Source: DATFQI01 sp963816955
Lineage (GTDB): Bacteria > Actinomycetota > Thermoleophilia > Solirubrobacterales > Solirubrobacteraceae
Direction: 5' to 3'
DNA length: 64,000 nucleotides
NCBI GenBank assembly: GCA_963816955.1
Contig: CAWFME010000003.1
Span: 395,123 to 459,122 of the forward strand
The translations under genes were made by a program, and so were the position numbers. Of this stretch, positions 34,837 through 43,724 are shown piece after piece (position 1 is the first letter of the stretch; every line of letters starts with the position of its first letter). The notes beneath the pieces are model-generated. The model worked only from the letters and a program-made list of their open reading frames with translations, searched no databases and was not told where the DNA came from.

Positions 34837-36423
34837 ATGACCATGCAGGACCTGACGCTCGGATCACTACTGGACCAGGAGGAGCTGAGCCTCCGCCTCG
34901 TCGTCGGCGCCGACGACTGCCGCGGGCGGGTCGTCCGTGGCGTCCACTGCACCGAGGTCGAGCACCCGTCGCGCTGGCTCGCGCCGGGCTGGGTGATGCT
35001 CACGACCGGGATGCGCTTCCCCGACGACGCGGACCAGCAGCGCTCGCTCGTAGCGGAGCTCGCGGAGGCGGACCTCGTCGCGCTCGGCTTCGGCACCGGG
35101 ATGACCTTCGACACGATCCCCGAGCCGATCGTCGAGGAGGCGCTCTCCCGCCAGTTTCCGCTCTTCGAGGTTCCCTTGGCCACACGCTTCAGCGAGGTCA
35201 GCACGTTCGCAGCGCGGTCGGCCATCAGCCGCGACTTCCACATGCTCCGGCGCACCGTCTCGATGCAGAACTACCTGATGGAGTCCCTAGACAGTGCGTC
35301 TCCCGAGGAGGAACTCATCCGCCGCCTCGGCGCCGTCCTGGACAGCGACATCGCGCTCTACCGGCCCGACGGCCAGCTCGAGGCCCTGTTCCGTCGCGGT
35401 CACCGTCCGAGCGTGGCGCCCAAGACCGACTGGGGCGTCGGCATCTGGGTCGAGGTTTGTCGCCGGCCGCCCGTGCTCCAGCGTTTCTCGCTCGGCGGCA
35501 TGAACGTCGTCGCCTCCCCGGTCGAGGCCGACGGGCGGATCCACCACTGGCTCGTGGTCGTCGGCCGTAGCTATCAGGCCTCGGAGCAGCTGGCGCAGCC
35601 CGTCGTCGAAGCCGCCGGCCGCCTTCTCGCCGTGATGGCCAACGCGCGCCGGATCAGCGCCTCCGAAGAGCGCGAGATCCGGCGCGCATTCGTGGCCGAC
35701 CTCGCTACGGCGCAGCCCGGGATGCTCGGGACGCTCGAGGAGCGCGCGGCCGGGCTGGGTCTCACCTTCGCCGCACCCGTTCGCGCCGTGCAGCTCGTGG
35801 TTCCCCATTCAGAGGACGGCGATCCGGATTGGCGACCCGCACAGCGACTGGAGCGGACGCTGGCGGGCACGCATCAACACTTCGTGATCGCTGAGCACGA
35901 GGGGCGGATCGTGTGCCTGGCGGAGGGCGACGACGACGTCCTGGCGGAGACGCTCGCCGCGGTAGAGCCGCTGCTCGACCGCGCCACCATCGGGGTGGGC
36001 CGCGCGGCGAGCTCGATACAAGAGCTCACGAGATCGCTCAATGACGCTACGCTCGCCCTCGCGCAGCTCACGACGGCCGAGGCTGCGGGCACCGTGCTGT
36101 GGTTCGACGACTTCGACATCGTCGGCTGCCTCCTCAGCGGCGCGCCCGACGACGCGGTCCGCGCCCGCGTCGACCAACTGCTCGGCCCGATCCAAGCCAA
36201 GCCGCAGCTCTACGAGACGCTCCGGTGCTTCCTCGAGTGCGACCTCGACGTCGGCCGGAGCGCCGACGCGCTGCATCTGCACCCTAACTCGCTGCGCTAC
36301 AGGCTGGCCCGCATCGAGAAGTCCATGGGCGCATCGCTCCGGCACCCGGCCACGATCGCGAACCTCTACGTGGCCACGATGCTTCACAAGGCGGGGCGGG
36401 GCGACACCCGCTCGCCGCGCTAG
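34837..36423 (+). CDS. PucR/CdaR-family transcriptional regulator
   Basis: 528 residues. The N-terminal PucR domain (about 10-130) includes HPSRWLAPGWVMLTTGMRFP. A central GGDEF-like CdaR region lies around 260-400. The C-terminal helix-turn-helix is SADALHLHPNSLRYRLARIE (about 490-510), the hallmark LHxHxNTxxYRLxRI. PucR-type activators respond to purine, amine or amino acid catabolites. It probably controls both arms of the island through the 32054-32205 divergent region. Start ATG 34837; the second Met two codons later is equally possible. Confidence 0.9.
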   Translation: MTMQDLTLGSLLDQEELSLRLVVGADDCRGRVVRGVHCTEVEHPSRWLAPGWVMLTTGMRFPDDADQQRSLVAELAEADLVALGFGTGMTFDTIPEPIVEEALSRQFPLFEVPLATRFSEVSTFAARSAISRDFHMLRRTVSMQNYLMESLDSASPEEELIRRLGAVLDSDIALYRPDGQLEALFRRGHRPSVAPKTDWGVGIWVEVCRRPPVLQRFSLGGMNVVASPVEADGRIHHWLVVVGRSYQASEQLAQPVVEAAGRLLAVMANARRISASEEREIRRAFVADLATAQPGMLGTLEERAAGLGLTFAAPVRAVQLVVPHSEDGDPDWRPAQRLERTLAGTHQHFVIAEHEGRIVCLAEGDDDVLAETLAAVEPLLDRATIGVGRAASSIQELTRSLNDATLALAQLTTAEAAGTVLWFDDFDIVGCLLSGAPDDAVRARVDQLLGPIQAKPQLYETLRCFLECDLDVGRSADALHLHPNSLRYRLARIEKSMGASLRHPATIANLYVATMLHKAGRGDTRSPR

Positions 36424-36431
36424 CCGTCGCG

Positions 36432-37091
36432 ATGCCAGCGCGCATGAACGTCCTCGTGGTCAACGCGAGCCCGCGCCGCGACGGGAACTCTGCACGCCTG
36501 GCCGCCGCTTCGGCAGAAGGCGCGCGCGAAGTCGGCCACGTCGTCAGCGTCGTCCACCTCGACGACCATCTCCGGCATTTCCTCCGCGACTGCCGGCGGT
36601 GCCGAGACGAGCACGGGCGGTGCACCCTCGGCGACGGCTACGAGCGCCTGCTGCGCGATGAGGTCGTTCCCGCGCACGCGATCGTGCTGGCCACGCCGAT
36701 CTACTGGTACGGCGTCTCAGGCCAGCTCAAGACGTTCTTCGACCGCATGTTCTGCTTCATCGCGGCCTCGCAGCCGGACTCCGAGCACTTCGTTGCGGGT
36801 CTGTCGGGGAAGCGGGTGGCGGTTTTGATCGCCTCGGAGGAGACCTATCCGGGCGCGGCTTTGGCGCTGATCCATCAGATCCAGGAGTACGCGCGCTACA
36901 CGCACTCGTCGATCGTCGGGATCGTCCGGGGCATCGGGAACAAGCGCGGTGACGTCGACCTCGACCCCGGGAATCCCCTCGAGGAGGCACGAGAGCTTGG
37001 GCGAACCCTCGCACTCCGGCGCAGCAGCGACTACCGCATCGACACGGACCGGCCCGCTTCGACCTGGGCTTCGCCCGAGGCGATCGGGTGA
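36432..37091 (+). CDS. NADPH-dependent FMN reductase / flavodoxin-like protein
   Basis: 219 residues. MNVLVVNASPRRDGNSARLA is the FMN phosphate-binding loop, DCRRCRDEHGRCTLGDGY is the cysteine-bearing segment of the iron-sulfur-flavoprotein-like group, and LATPIYWYGVSGQLKTFFDR binds the isoalloxazine. It probably shuttles electrons between NAD(P)H and flavin. It starts 8 bp after the PucR stop (alternative ATG at 36444, which fits the family start better). Link to the island's chemistry is unknown. Confidence 0.85.
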   Translation: MPARMNVLVVNASPRRDGNSARLAAASAEGAREVGHVVSVVHLDDHLRHFLRDCRRCRDEHGRCTLGDGYERLLRDEVVPAHAIVLATPIYWYGVSGQLKTFFDRMFCFIAASQPDSEHFVAGLSGKRVAVLIASEETYPGAALALIHQIQEYARYTHSSIVGIVRGIGNKRGDVDLDPGNPLEEARELGRTLALRRSSDYRIDTDRPASTWASPEAIG

Positions 37092-37135
37092 GCGCCCGCA
37101 AACGTCGGCCCACCGTTCTGCGGTAGGCCGTCCCA

Positions 37136-37987
37136 GTGCTCATCGTCGTACTAGGGCTCGGCTCGGCGATCGCGTGGGGCATGGCGGACTTCTTGGGGGG
37201 ACTCAAGAACCGCGAGCTCAACATCTGGACCGTCGGGCTCGCCAGCCAGTTCGCGGCCTTGCTGATCTGCTTGCCGCTGCTCGCGGTCAGCGGCCCGGTC
37301 CCAGAGGACAGCGTGCTCGCCTACGGCGTCGCGGCGGGCGCGGCGAACGCGGTGGGCCTGCTCACCTTCTACCGCGCGCTCGCGCTTGGCCGCATGAGCA
37401 CCGTCGCGCCGATCGTCGGGATGAGCGCGCTGCTGCCGGTCATCGTCGGCCTCCTCTCGGGCGAGCGGCCCAGCTTTCTCCAGTCCGCAGGCATCACCAT
37501 CGGGATCGGCGGCATCGTGTTGGCCTCGCGCGAGCTCGATGAAAGGCCGAGCAGCGGAGCGCCGTTGCGCTGGATCATCCTGCTCGCAATCGTCGCGGCG
37601 ACCGCCGTCGGCGCGAACCTGATCGCAATAGAGAAGGCAGTGGCCCTGTCGGACGACACCTCCATCCTCTGGCCGATCGGCGTCGCTCGCGCTACTGCGG
37701 TCGTGCTCATCTTCGGCGGGGCGGTGGCTAGCGGAAGCCTCCGCAGGCCTCAGGCCCGGCATCTTCTCGCGCTTTTCGCACTCGGGGCGCTGGACCTGAC
37801 CGCCAACGTCCTCTATGCGCACGCCACCCAAGAGACGCTGCTGAGCGTCGCCGCGGTGCTGGGCTCACTGCACCCGGTGGTGACGATCCTGATGGCACGT
37901 GCGGTGCTCGACGAGCGCCTGCGCAGCGTCCAGGTGATTGGCGTGGTGCTCGCCATCGCCGGCGTGTGCCTAATCGCTGGCGGCTGA
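37136..37987 (+). CDS. EamA/DMT-family transporter
   Basis: 283 residues with ten predicted hydrophobic segments in two EamA repeats. The first starts at residue 1 (MLIVVLGLGSAIAWGMADFL), the second around residue 145 (WIILLAIVAATAVGANLIAI). TFYRALALGRMSTVAPIVGM and ATQETLLSVAAVLGSLHPVV are the typical end-of-repeat motifs. Usually an exporter of metabolites or amino acids. Start is GTG 37136; it is the last gene before the second tRNA scar. Confidence 0.88.
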   Translation: MLIVVLGLGSAIAWGMADFLGGLKNRELNIWTVGLASQFAALLICLPLLAVSGPVPEDSVLAYGVAAGAANAVGLLTFYRALALGRMSTVAPIVGMSALLPVIVGLLSGERPSFLQSAGITIGIGGIVLASRELDERPSSGAPLRWIILLAIVAATAVGANLIAIEKAVALSDDTSILWPIGVARATAVVLIFGGAVASGSLRRPQARHLLALFALGALDLTANVLYAHATQETLLSVAAVLGSLHPVVTILMARAVLDERLRSVQVIGVVLAIAGVCLIAGG

Positions 37988-38069
37988 CGGCCACCGGTTC
38001 GAGCCGACGCAAGGGGCGCTGGTAAAGCCCCGTTTGGCATGGGGGTCTGGGTCCGGCAGACTGCAGCCC

Positions 38070-38252
38070 GTGTACGAACGGACGATGCGTGAAGCGGTGG
38101 AAAGGAAGCGCCGTCTCGACCGTGCGCGGCGGCTGCCCGCGGGCGGTATCGAGGATCGCGTCGCTCGCGGACCTAGTGCGGTTCGGACGCCTCCCAAGCT
38201 CAGCGCCGTCCTACGGGAGGTCGCTACGCGACTCGGCCATCTGCGTAGGTGA
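38070..38252 (+). CDS. Hypothetical small basic protein, doubtful
   Basis: 60 codons from GTG 38070 (or ATG 38085): ERTMREAVERKRRLDRARRL, ending PPKLSAVLREVATRLGHLRR. It is highly charged, with a plausible amphipathic C-terminal helix. No family is recognised and there is no clear ribosome-binding site. It is the only frame in the 37988-38446 gap that resembles protein; the rest of the gap has lower GC, especially 38330-38400, and shows nothing identifiable. It could be a shadow or a decayed gene. Confidence 0.25.
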   Translation: MYERTMREAVERKRRLDRARRLPAGGIEDRVARGPSAVRTPPKLSAVLREVATRLGHLRR

Positions 38253-38446
38253 CAGCCAGCCATGCGGCTTTGCGCGGCTCGCGACCTGCCGTCGTGACGC
38301 CGATGCGGCACGTCCACCCCGCGTCCAACAGGAGCGCAAAGGGGTTCACGGATGCTCACAAGATTGGCAACACAACAACACCAATTGCCTGCAAAGGGTG
38401 AGCTTATGTACGCGTTCGAGCCCGCTCGTTGCGCCCGCTGACGTCC

Positions 38447-38487
38447 ATGGAAGGAAGGGGTCGCCGGTTCGAGTCCGGCAGAGGGCT
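38447..38487 (+). repeat. tRNA-Thr(GGT)-like 3' fragment, attachment-site scar 2
   Basis: The last 37 bp (38451-38487) are identical to 21769-21805 in direct orientation: GGAAG, GGGTC, the T-arm GCCGG-TTCGAGT-CCGGC and acceptor strand AGAGGGC. Here the loop has lost one T (ATGGAAGG instead of ATGGTAAGG), so identity ends at the anticodon. No 5' half is found upstream. A strong terminator follows after 6 bp, as expected for a native tRNA locus, so this copy may mark the original chromosomal junction. Confidence 0.65.
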
Positions 38488-38493
38488 CTCATG

Positions 38494-38520
38494 AAGCCGC
38501 TGGAAACAGCGGCTTTTCTT
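38494..38520 (+). terminator. Rho-independent terminator
   Basis: A perfect 9-bp stem, AAGCCGCTG paired with CAGCGGCTT, around a GAAA tetraloop, followed by TTCTT. It lies immediately downstream of the tRNA fragment and is probably the terminator of the original tRNA-Thr gene. Confidence 0.85.
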
Positions 38521-38693
38521 GTGCCCGAGTGTGCAGACGCCGCGTCGGCAGCCGCTCTTGGGCCGCTTTGGGCTCTTTGTAGGCGCGCCTACGGATTGCC
38601 CGCGGAAGGGTCGGCAGCGGCGGACGATCAAGGCGTCGCACCGCCGAGCCGATAGCGAGCTTGACTGATGTACGTACAATGTGAGCACAGACT

Positions 38694-38960
38694 ATGAGCG
38701 CCATGAAGACATCCCGCCTCAACGTGCGCGTTGCTCCCGCCGACGACGCGCTCCTGCGCCAGGCCGCCGACCTGCTCGGCAAGAGCATGTCCGAGTTCCT
38801 GATCGAGAGTGCACGCGAACGCGCTGAGCGGCTGGTGGGTGACCGCACACGCTTCGTCCTCGATGAGACAGCGTGGTCAGCGTTCTGCGAGGCGCTCGAC
38901 CGTCCAGCTGCGGTCAAGCCCGCGGTGCGCGAGCTGTTCGAACGCCCGCGACCTGAGTGA
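38694..38960 (+). CDS. tacA: TacA-type antitoxin (DUF1778)
   Basis: 88 residues: TSRLNVRVAPADDALLRQAA is the ribbon-helix-helix DNA-binding part, then GKSMSEFLIESARERAERL and FVLDETAWSAFCEALDRPA are the DUF1778 signature and toxin-contact segment. It overlaps the GNAT toxin gene (TGATG). By family knowledge it binds the toxin, blocks it, and represses the operon. ATG 38703 is an alternative start. Confidence 0.92.
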   Translation: MSAMKTSRLNVRVAPADDALLRQAADLLGKSMSEFLIESARERAERLVGDRTRFVLDETAWSAFCEALDRPAAVKPAVRELFERPRPE

Positions 38961-39466
38961 TGCCTCGGTTCGGCGACCCCGAGCCGCTCGCCGCCCACCA
39001 CACGCTCGAAGCATTCGACTGCGGTAACGCCTCGATGAACCGGTGGTTGCTCGATCACGCTCGGCAGTCGGCGGGCGCCGGGTCGGCACGGACGTATGTG
39101 GTCGTCGATGCCGAGCAGCAGCGGGTCGTCGGCTACCTCGCGCTCGCCGCCGCGGCCGTCTCGCCGGCGGATGCGACGACCCGGGCACGCCGCGGCCAGC
39201 CCAAGCATCCCATTCCCGCCGTGCTGCTCGCTCGGCTTGCGGTCGACGTCAGCGTCCAGGGCCGCGGCCTGGGCGCGTTCCTGCTCCGGAACGCGATGAC
39301 CCGCGCCCTTAGCGCGTCCGAGCAGATCGGTGCGCGCGTGCTTCTCGTCCATGCCCTCCACGAGGAGGCGCGGAGCTTCTACGAGCGATGGGGCTTCGAG
39401 CGATCGCCGACCGACCCGCTCAATCTCCAGATGCTCTTCAAGGACATCCGGAAGTCACTCGAGTGA
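38960..39466 (+). CDS. tacT: TacT-type GNAT acetyltransferase toxin
   Basis: 168 residues. AFDCGNASMNRWLLDHARQS is the TacT N-terminal signature. LLARLAVDVSVQGRGLGAFL carries the acetyl-CoA-binding Q-x-x-G-x-G/A loop, and HEEARSFYERWGFERSPTDP is the C-terminal Tyr-containing GNAT motif. TacT toxins acetylate the amino acid of charged tRNAs and block translation. ATG 38960 overlaps the antitoxin stop; a GTG three bases earlier is in frame. Confidence 0.92.
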   Translation: MPRFGDPEPLAAHHTLEAFDCGNASMNRWLLDHARQSAGAGSARTYVVVDAEQQRVVGYLALAAAAVSPADATTRARRGQPKHPIPAVLLARLAVDVSVQGRGLGAFLLRNAMTRALSASEQIGARVLLVHALHEEARSFYERWGFERSPTDPLNLQMLFKDIRKSLE

Positions 39467-39693
39467 TGGCCGGAAAGCGCGCCACGCCGCAAGCAGGACC
39501 GGCACCTCGATCTGCGCGCCGATCACCCGGCCCCACGCCGGTCGGCGGTGAGCAGCGGCACAGGTCGTCGGCGACTGCCTCGGCGAGCGCGACGTAGCTT
39601 GCGTCGTACGCGGAGAAGTTCTCGCGCAACTCCTAGATCCGCGGGACGAGGATGTCATCCGAGCAGGAGCTCGGCCACCGCGCTCGCGTCGAC
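39455..39693 (-). pseudogene. VapC (PIN toxin) remnant with deletion and frameshift
   Basis: On the minus strand, VDASAVAELLLG (PIN beta1 with the first Asp) ends in a stop. A short gap later LRENFSAYDASYVALAEAVA appears (the D-x-x-Y-x-A-L-A block), then VPLLTADRR in another frame and VIGAQIEVPVLLAAW. These are all PIN pieces, but the middle (about 60 residues) is deleted and the frame is broken. It overlaps the end of tacT on the other strand. Non-functional. Confidence 0.65.
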
Positions 39694-39726
39694 GCGAGCA
39701 TCAGCGTCGTTCGCGCTCGGCGGCGA

Positions 39727-39930
39727 TCAGCTCGGACGCGGCGGGACCGCGGCCTGGACGAGTTCGCGCTCACGCAGTGTGCAGATCGCACAGCGGTGGC
39801 GATACGCGCGCATCACGTCGATCTTGAAGCGCTGCTGATGCAGGAGGTGACGCGCCTCGCGCGTGGCGTAGGCGCGGACGTCGGGCGCGGAGACGAGCCC
39901 GCCGGCGCCGTACCGATCCCCCGACGGCAC
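39727..39930 (-). pseudogene. HNH endonuclease, N-terminal remnant
   Basis: The frame contains SAPDVRAYATREARHLLHQQ, then KIDVMRAYRHRCAICTLRER and ELVQAA before running out of family similarity at PPRPS-stop. This is the part of an actinobacterial HNH nuclease just before the AHI catalytic strand, with the CAIC zinc pair. The catalytic half is gone. The complementary C-terminal half of a member of the same family survives at 1964-2257. Confidence 0.55.
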
Positions 39931-39998
39931 CTACCGGCTCCGCAACACCTTCCATTCCCTGATCGCCCCCGCCGGGTGGCACCCGCGAGCGTGATCGC

Positions 39999-40820
39999 TC
40001 AGGCTCCGGGCTGGACGGCGACGGTCGTGAGCAGATACTCGGCGCTCGTGCGGATGGCGGGCAGCTCGAGCTCGTTCGCGCCCTTGTAGACCGCGAGCAC
40101 CTCCTCGCGCGCGGCCGTCCACTTGCCCTCCGGCTCGAGCACCTTGCGCGCCATCACCATCGGGCCGAGCGTGGTCTCGAACAGCTCGACGAACGCGTCG
40201 AAGTCCTCGAACTCGCTCGTCAGCATCACCCGCTCAGTCTCGATGTCATGACCCGCGAAGAGCTCGCGCACCCGCGCATCGGTGCCCCACAGGACCGGCG
40301 GCTTGAAGCCTTCCGGCGGCGGCGGCATGTGCTTGCCGATCGTCATGAACATCCGGCCGTTGAGCCCCTCCGGCGTCCACGCGGCCACCGCGATCGTCCC
40401 GCCCGGCCGGCAGACCCGCACGAGCTCGGCTGCCGCCCGCTCCTGGTCGGGCGCGAACATCGCGCCGAACACCGAGGACACGCGGTCGAAGCTGTCGTCG
40501 CCGAACGGCAGGTGCTGCGCGTCGCCGACGACGAAGGTCGCCTCGACGCCCTCCGCCGCGGCGCGCTCCTTCGCGGCCTCCACCAGCTTGGGGACGAAGT
40601 CGAGCCCGGTCGTACGGGCGCCGCGCTTGGCGCCGAGGATCGCGGCCGTCCCGCTGCCGGTGGCGACATCGAGGTAGTCCTGGCCCGGGCCGACCCCGAG
40701 CTTCGCGACCACCACGCTCGATGCGTCGGCGATCGTCGGTGCGATCGCCGGCCAGTCGCCGGATGACCACACGGCCTTCTGGCGCTCCGTCAGGGTCGAG
40801 TACACGTCCGTCAGCGACAT
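39999..40820 (-). CDS. Class I SAM-dependent methyltransferase
   Basis: 273 residues from ATG 40820, with GAAGGAGGACC upstream (a GTG three bases earlier is also in frame). DYLDVATGSGTAAILGAKRG is motif I, TTGLDFVPKLVEAAKERAAA motif post-I, and FVVGDAQHLPFGDDSFDRVS then ELVRVCRPGGTIAVAAW the UbiE/COQ5-like methyltransferase core. The substrate is unknown. It resembles the enzyme at 42867-43724 (shared layout VFGAMFAPDQ versus SFGAIFAPDH), so the pair is probably paralogous. Confidence 0.88.
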   Translation of the reverse strand: MSLTDVYSTLTERQKAVWSSGDWPAIAPTIADASSVVVAKLGVGPGQDYLDVATGSGTAAILGAKRGARTTGLDFVPKLVEAAKERAAAEGVEATFVVGDAQHLPFGDDSFDRVSSVFGAMFAPDQERAAAELVRVCRPGGTIAVAAWTPEGLNGRMFMTIGKHMPPPPEGFKPPVLWGTDARVRELFAGHDIETERVMLTSEFEDFDAFVELFETTLGPMVMARKVLEPEGKWTAAREEVLAVYKGANELELPAIRTSAEYLLTTVAVQPGA

Positions 40821-41041
40821 CACGGTCCTCCTTCGCTCAGTCAGCCCACCGTCCCAAATCCCGGCCGGCCGTTCAAGCCCCGCGATCAGTGGGTGCGCGC
40901 TGACCGACGTCTGACGGCTATGGGCGGCGCCCGCGTCCGCGTGCTCTGCGCGACCGGAAGAAGCCGATCAGCTGTTTGAGCAGGAACAACCGTGAGAGGA
41001 GTCGGATCATCGGACCCTCGTACCCGGATAGGCTTCGGTCC

Positions 41042-42757
41042 ATGGACCCGGGCGCGGTCGGGGTGGGGCCCCATTACGCGCTCGTGCGCATCTTGGCCGA
41101 GGCGACCACGCTGCCGGATGCGGCGATGCGGCTCTCGGAGTTGATGGCGCGCCACTTCGGCTGGGACATCGCGAGCTTGTGGATGGTCGACGAGGTGGCC
41201 GGGCTGCTGCGCTACGCCGGCGGTTGGTCCGACGACGACGCCGACCTGGTCGCGTTCCGCAGGGTCTCCGAGCGCCTGACGTTCGTCCGCGGCGTCGGTC
41301 TTCCCGGCTCGGTGTGGGAGGCCGGCGAGCCGGCCTGGCTCGAGGACGTGAGCATCGCCGGCAACTTTCCGCGGGCCGACCTCGCCACGCGGCTGAAGCT
41401 GCGCGGTGCGGTCGCCCTGCCGCTCGCCAGCGGGTCCGGCGTGCTCGGCGTGATGGAGCTCCTTTCCCGGGAGGTGCGCCCGCCGGACCCCGCGCAGCTC
41501 GACTTCCTCAGGGCCGTGGGCCGCGAGGTCGGCCAGTACGCGGCGCGCGTGAACGCCGAGGAGCGTCTGCACGCGAGCGAGGAGATGAGCGCGTCGATCG
41601 TGCGGGCCGCGCTCGACTGCATCATCACGATGGATCACGAGGGCCGGATCACGGACTTCAACCCCGCGGCGGAGAGGACCTTCGGCTACGCCCGCGACGA
41701 CGTCGTCGGGCGCCTGCTCGCCGACGCGATCATCCCGCCGGACCTGCGCGACGCGCACCATCGCGCCCTCGAGCGCTACCTCGACACCCGCGAGGGCCGG
41801 ATCCTCAATCACCGTCTCGAGCTCGAAGGTGTGCGCGCCGACGGCACCGCGTTCCCAGTCGAGCTGACCGTCACGCGCCTCGGCCGCCGTGAGCCTCCCG
41901 TGTTCGGCGGGTTCATCCGCGACATCACCGAGCGGGTGCGCGCGGAGAAGGAGCTGGCGCGGCTCCTGGAGGGCGAGCATGCGGCACGCCTTCGCGCGGA
42001 GGAGGCCGAGCGGTTCGAGCGCACCGTCGCCGAGACGCTCCAGCGGGGTCTTCTGCCGCCTGAGCTGCCGGCCGTGCCGGGCATCGAGCTGGGAGCGGCG
42101 TACCGCGCGGGCGGCGTCGGGACGATGGTCGGCGGCGACTTCTACGACGTCTTCGAGCTGGGCGCGGGCCGCTGGGGGATCGCGATCGGCGACGTGTGCG
42201 GAAAGGGGGCCGAGGCCGCGTCCGTGACGGCGATGATGCGGTGGACGATCCGGGCGGCCGCCCTGCGCGAGGTCTCGCCGAGCCAGGTGCTCGAGGCGCT
42301 CAACGCGGTCCTGCTCAGCGCCACGACGCCCGGCGATACCGGCACCGCCGTCTACGCCATCCTGCAGGCGGACGCCGACCCCGTGACGCTCACCCTCGCC
42401 GTCGCCGGCCATCCTCCGCCGCTCCGCCTGTCCGCCGGAGGCGACGTCACGACGGTCGGAGAGCTCGGCACGATGCTCGGCGCGCTGTCGGAGCCGGAGC
42501 TGCACGACGCGACGGTCGTGCTGAGCCCGGGCGACGTGCTGCTGCTCTATACCGACGGCGTCACGGAGAGCCGAACCCCCGAGGGCTTCTTCGGCCCCGA
42601 TCGGCTCGCCCAAGCACTTCGAGCCGCCGGGGGAGAGGTCGCCGCGAGCGTCGCCCGCAGCATCGAGGCGGCGGTCACCGAGGCGGCGGGCGGCCGGCTC
42701 AACGACGATGTCGCGCTGCTCGTGATCCAGGCACCGCCGCGCGCTTCCGCGACGTGA
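41042..42757 (+). CDS. GAF-PAS-SpoIIE serine phosphatase
   Basis: 571 residues. An N-terminal GAF domain (about 10-170; DIASLWMVDEVAGLLRYAGG) is followed by a PAS domain (about 185-305; GRITDFNPAAERTFGYARDD). A PP2C/SpoIIE phosphatase follows (about 345-565; VGGDFYDVFELGAGRWGIAI then GDVCGKGAEAA, and LLLYTDGVTESRTPEGFFG). Metal-binding Asp residues are present. Such RsbU-like proteins dephosphorylate anti-anti-sigma factors in response to a sensed ligand; no partner gene lies here. ATG 41042 is chosen at the start of recognisable sequence. Confidence 0.9.
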   Translation: MDPGAVGVGPHYALVRILAEATTLPDAAMRLSELMARHFGWDIASLWMVDEVAGLLRYAGGWSDDDADLVAFRRVSERLTFVRGVGLPGSVWEAGEPAWLEDVSIAGNFPRADLATRLKLRGAVALPLASGSGVLGVMELLSREVRPPDPAQLDFLRAVGREVGQYAARVNAEERLHASEEMSASIVRAALDCIITMDHEGRITDFNPAAERTFGYARDDVVGRLLADAIIPPDLRDAHHRALERYLDTREGRILNHRLELEGVRADGTAFPVELTVTRLGRREPPVFGGFIRDITERVRAEKELARLLEGEHAARLRAEEAERFERTVAETLQRGLLPPELPAVPGIELGAAYRAGGVGTMVGGDFYDVFELGAGRWGIAIGDVCGKGAEAASVTAMMRWTIRAAALREVSPSQVLEALNAVLLSATTPGDTGTAVYAILQADADPVTLTLAVAGHPPPLRLSAGGDVTTVGELGTMLGALSEPELHDATVVLSPGDVLLLYTDGVTESRTPEGFFGPDRLAQALRAAGGEVAASVARSIEAAVTEAAGGRLNDDVALLVIQAPPRASAT

Positions 42758-42866
42758 GCGCACTACACCGGACGGGAGCGAGGTCGTCTGGGCCGAGCTC
42801 GCACGTCTGTCGGCACTGTGGGGGCTGTCCACGAGCGGCCGCTCAAGCGCAGAACTCGGCTCGCGC

Positions 42867-43724
42867 CTATGCGGCGCGCCGGCGAGCGACCACGAGCAGG
42901 TACTCGTAGCGGTATTCCGCGGGACCTCCGGGAGGTCCGCTGTTCGCGCGCGAGGCGAACTCGAGGAAGTCCCGGTCGAGCGCCGCCGCGCGCTCGGGCT
43001 CCTCGGCGAGGCTCGCGTAGGTCGCGACCACCGGCCCGAACGTCTGCTTGAAGAGCTCGCGGTAATCACGCGGGCTCTCCGCCCGCTCCACGTACTGGCT
43101 GCGGGTCATCTCGAGCGACTCCACTCCGTCGCCGAGCAGGTCCCGCACGTGCCCCTCGCTCCCCCATAGCGCCGGCGGCAGCGCGTCAGGCGAGTACGGG
43201 GGCATATAGGGCGCGAGGGAGCCGAAGAAGTCGGAGATCAGGCCCTCGGGCGTGAAGTTGAGCATCCCGATCGTGCCCCCGGGCCGGCATACGCGAAGCA
43301 TCTCGTCGGCCACCGCTCGATGGTCGGGAGCGAAGATCGCCCCGAACGAGGAGGTGACGACATCGAACTCGCCGTCGGCGAACGGGAGCGCCTCGGCGTC
43401 GGCCTCGATCCATTCGAGCTCCACTCCACGTGCGTCGGCTTCGCGGCGGCCCGCCTCGAAGTTCTCAGGCGTCAGGTCGGAGGCCACGACCACTGCCCCG
43501 ACCTCGGCGGCGCGGATCGCCGTGTTGCCCGTGCCGGCGGCGACGTCGAGCACGTGCTGCCCTGTCGAGATCCCGCACGCCCGGACCAGGACCTCCCCGA
43601 GCCCCCAGATCGTCTCCTTCGCGAACCGGTGGTAGTCGCCGAGCGCCCAAGCGGCGCGGGTTGCGGCGTTCCGCTCGCGGCCCGCTTCGGTCGCCACCGG
43701 TACCTCGGATTCTTGCCTGGTCAT
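42867..43724 (-). CDS. Class I SAM-dependent methyltransferase
   Basis: 285 residues from ATG 43724, preceded by GGAGGAG. HVLDVAAGTGNTAIRAAEVG is motif I, then EWIEADAEALPFADGEFDVV and EMLRVCRPGGTIGMLNFTPE. Same architecture as the enzyme at 39999, including PYMPPYSPDALPPALWGSEG versus its HMPPPPEGFKPPVLWGTDA. Substrate unknown; a small-molecule or quinone-type acceptor is typical. A LuxR regulator gene lies upstream on the same strand 188 bp away. Confidence 0.87.
   Translation of the reverse strand: MTRQESEVPVATEAGRERNAATRAAWALGDYHRFAKETIWGLGEVLVRACGISTGQHVLDVAAGTGNTAIRAAEVGAVVVASDLTPENFEAGRREADARGVELEWIEADAEALPFADGEFDVVTSSFGAIFAPDHRAVADEMLRVCRPGGTIGMLNFTPEGLISDFFGSLAPYMPPYSPDALPPALWGSEGHVRDLLGDGVESLEMTRSQYVERAESPRDYRELFKQTFGPVVATYASLAEEPERAAALDRDFLEFASRANSGPPGGPAEYRYEYLLVVARRRAA

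Noticed and set aside
38489..39361. Long minus-strand frame across tacA/tacT
   Set aside because: It is the antisense of two well-supported toxin-antitoxin genes and of the terminator; no family signal.
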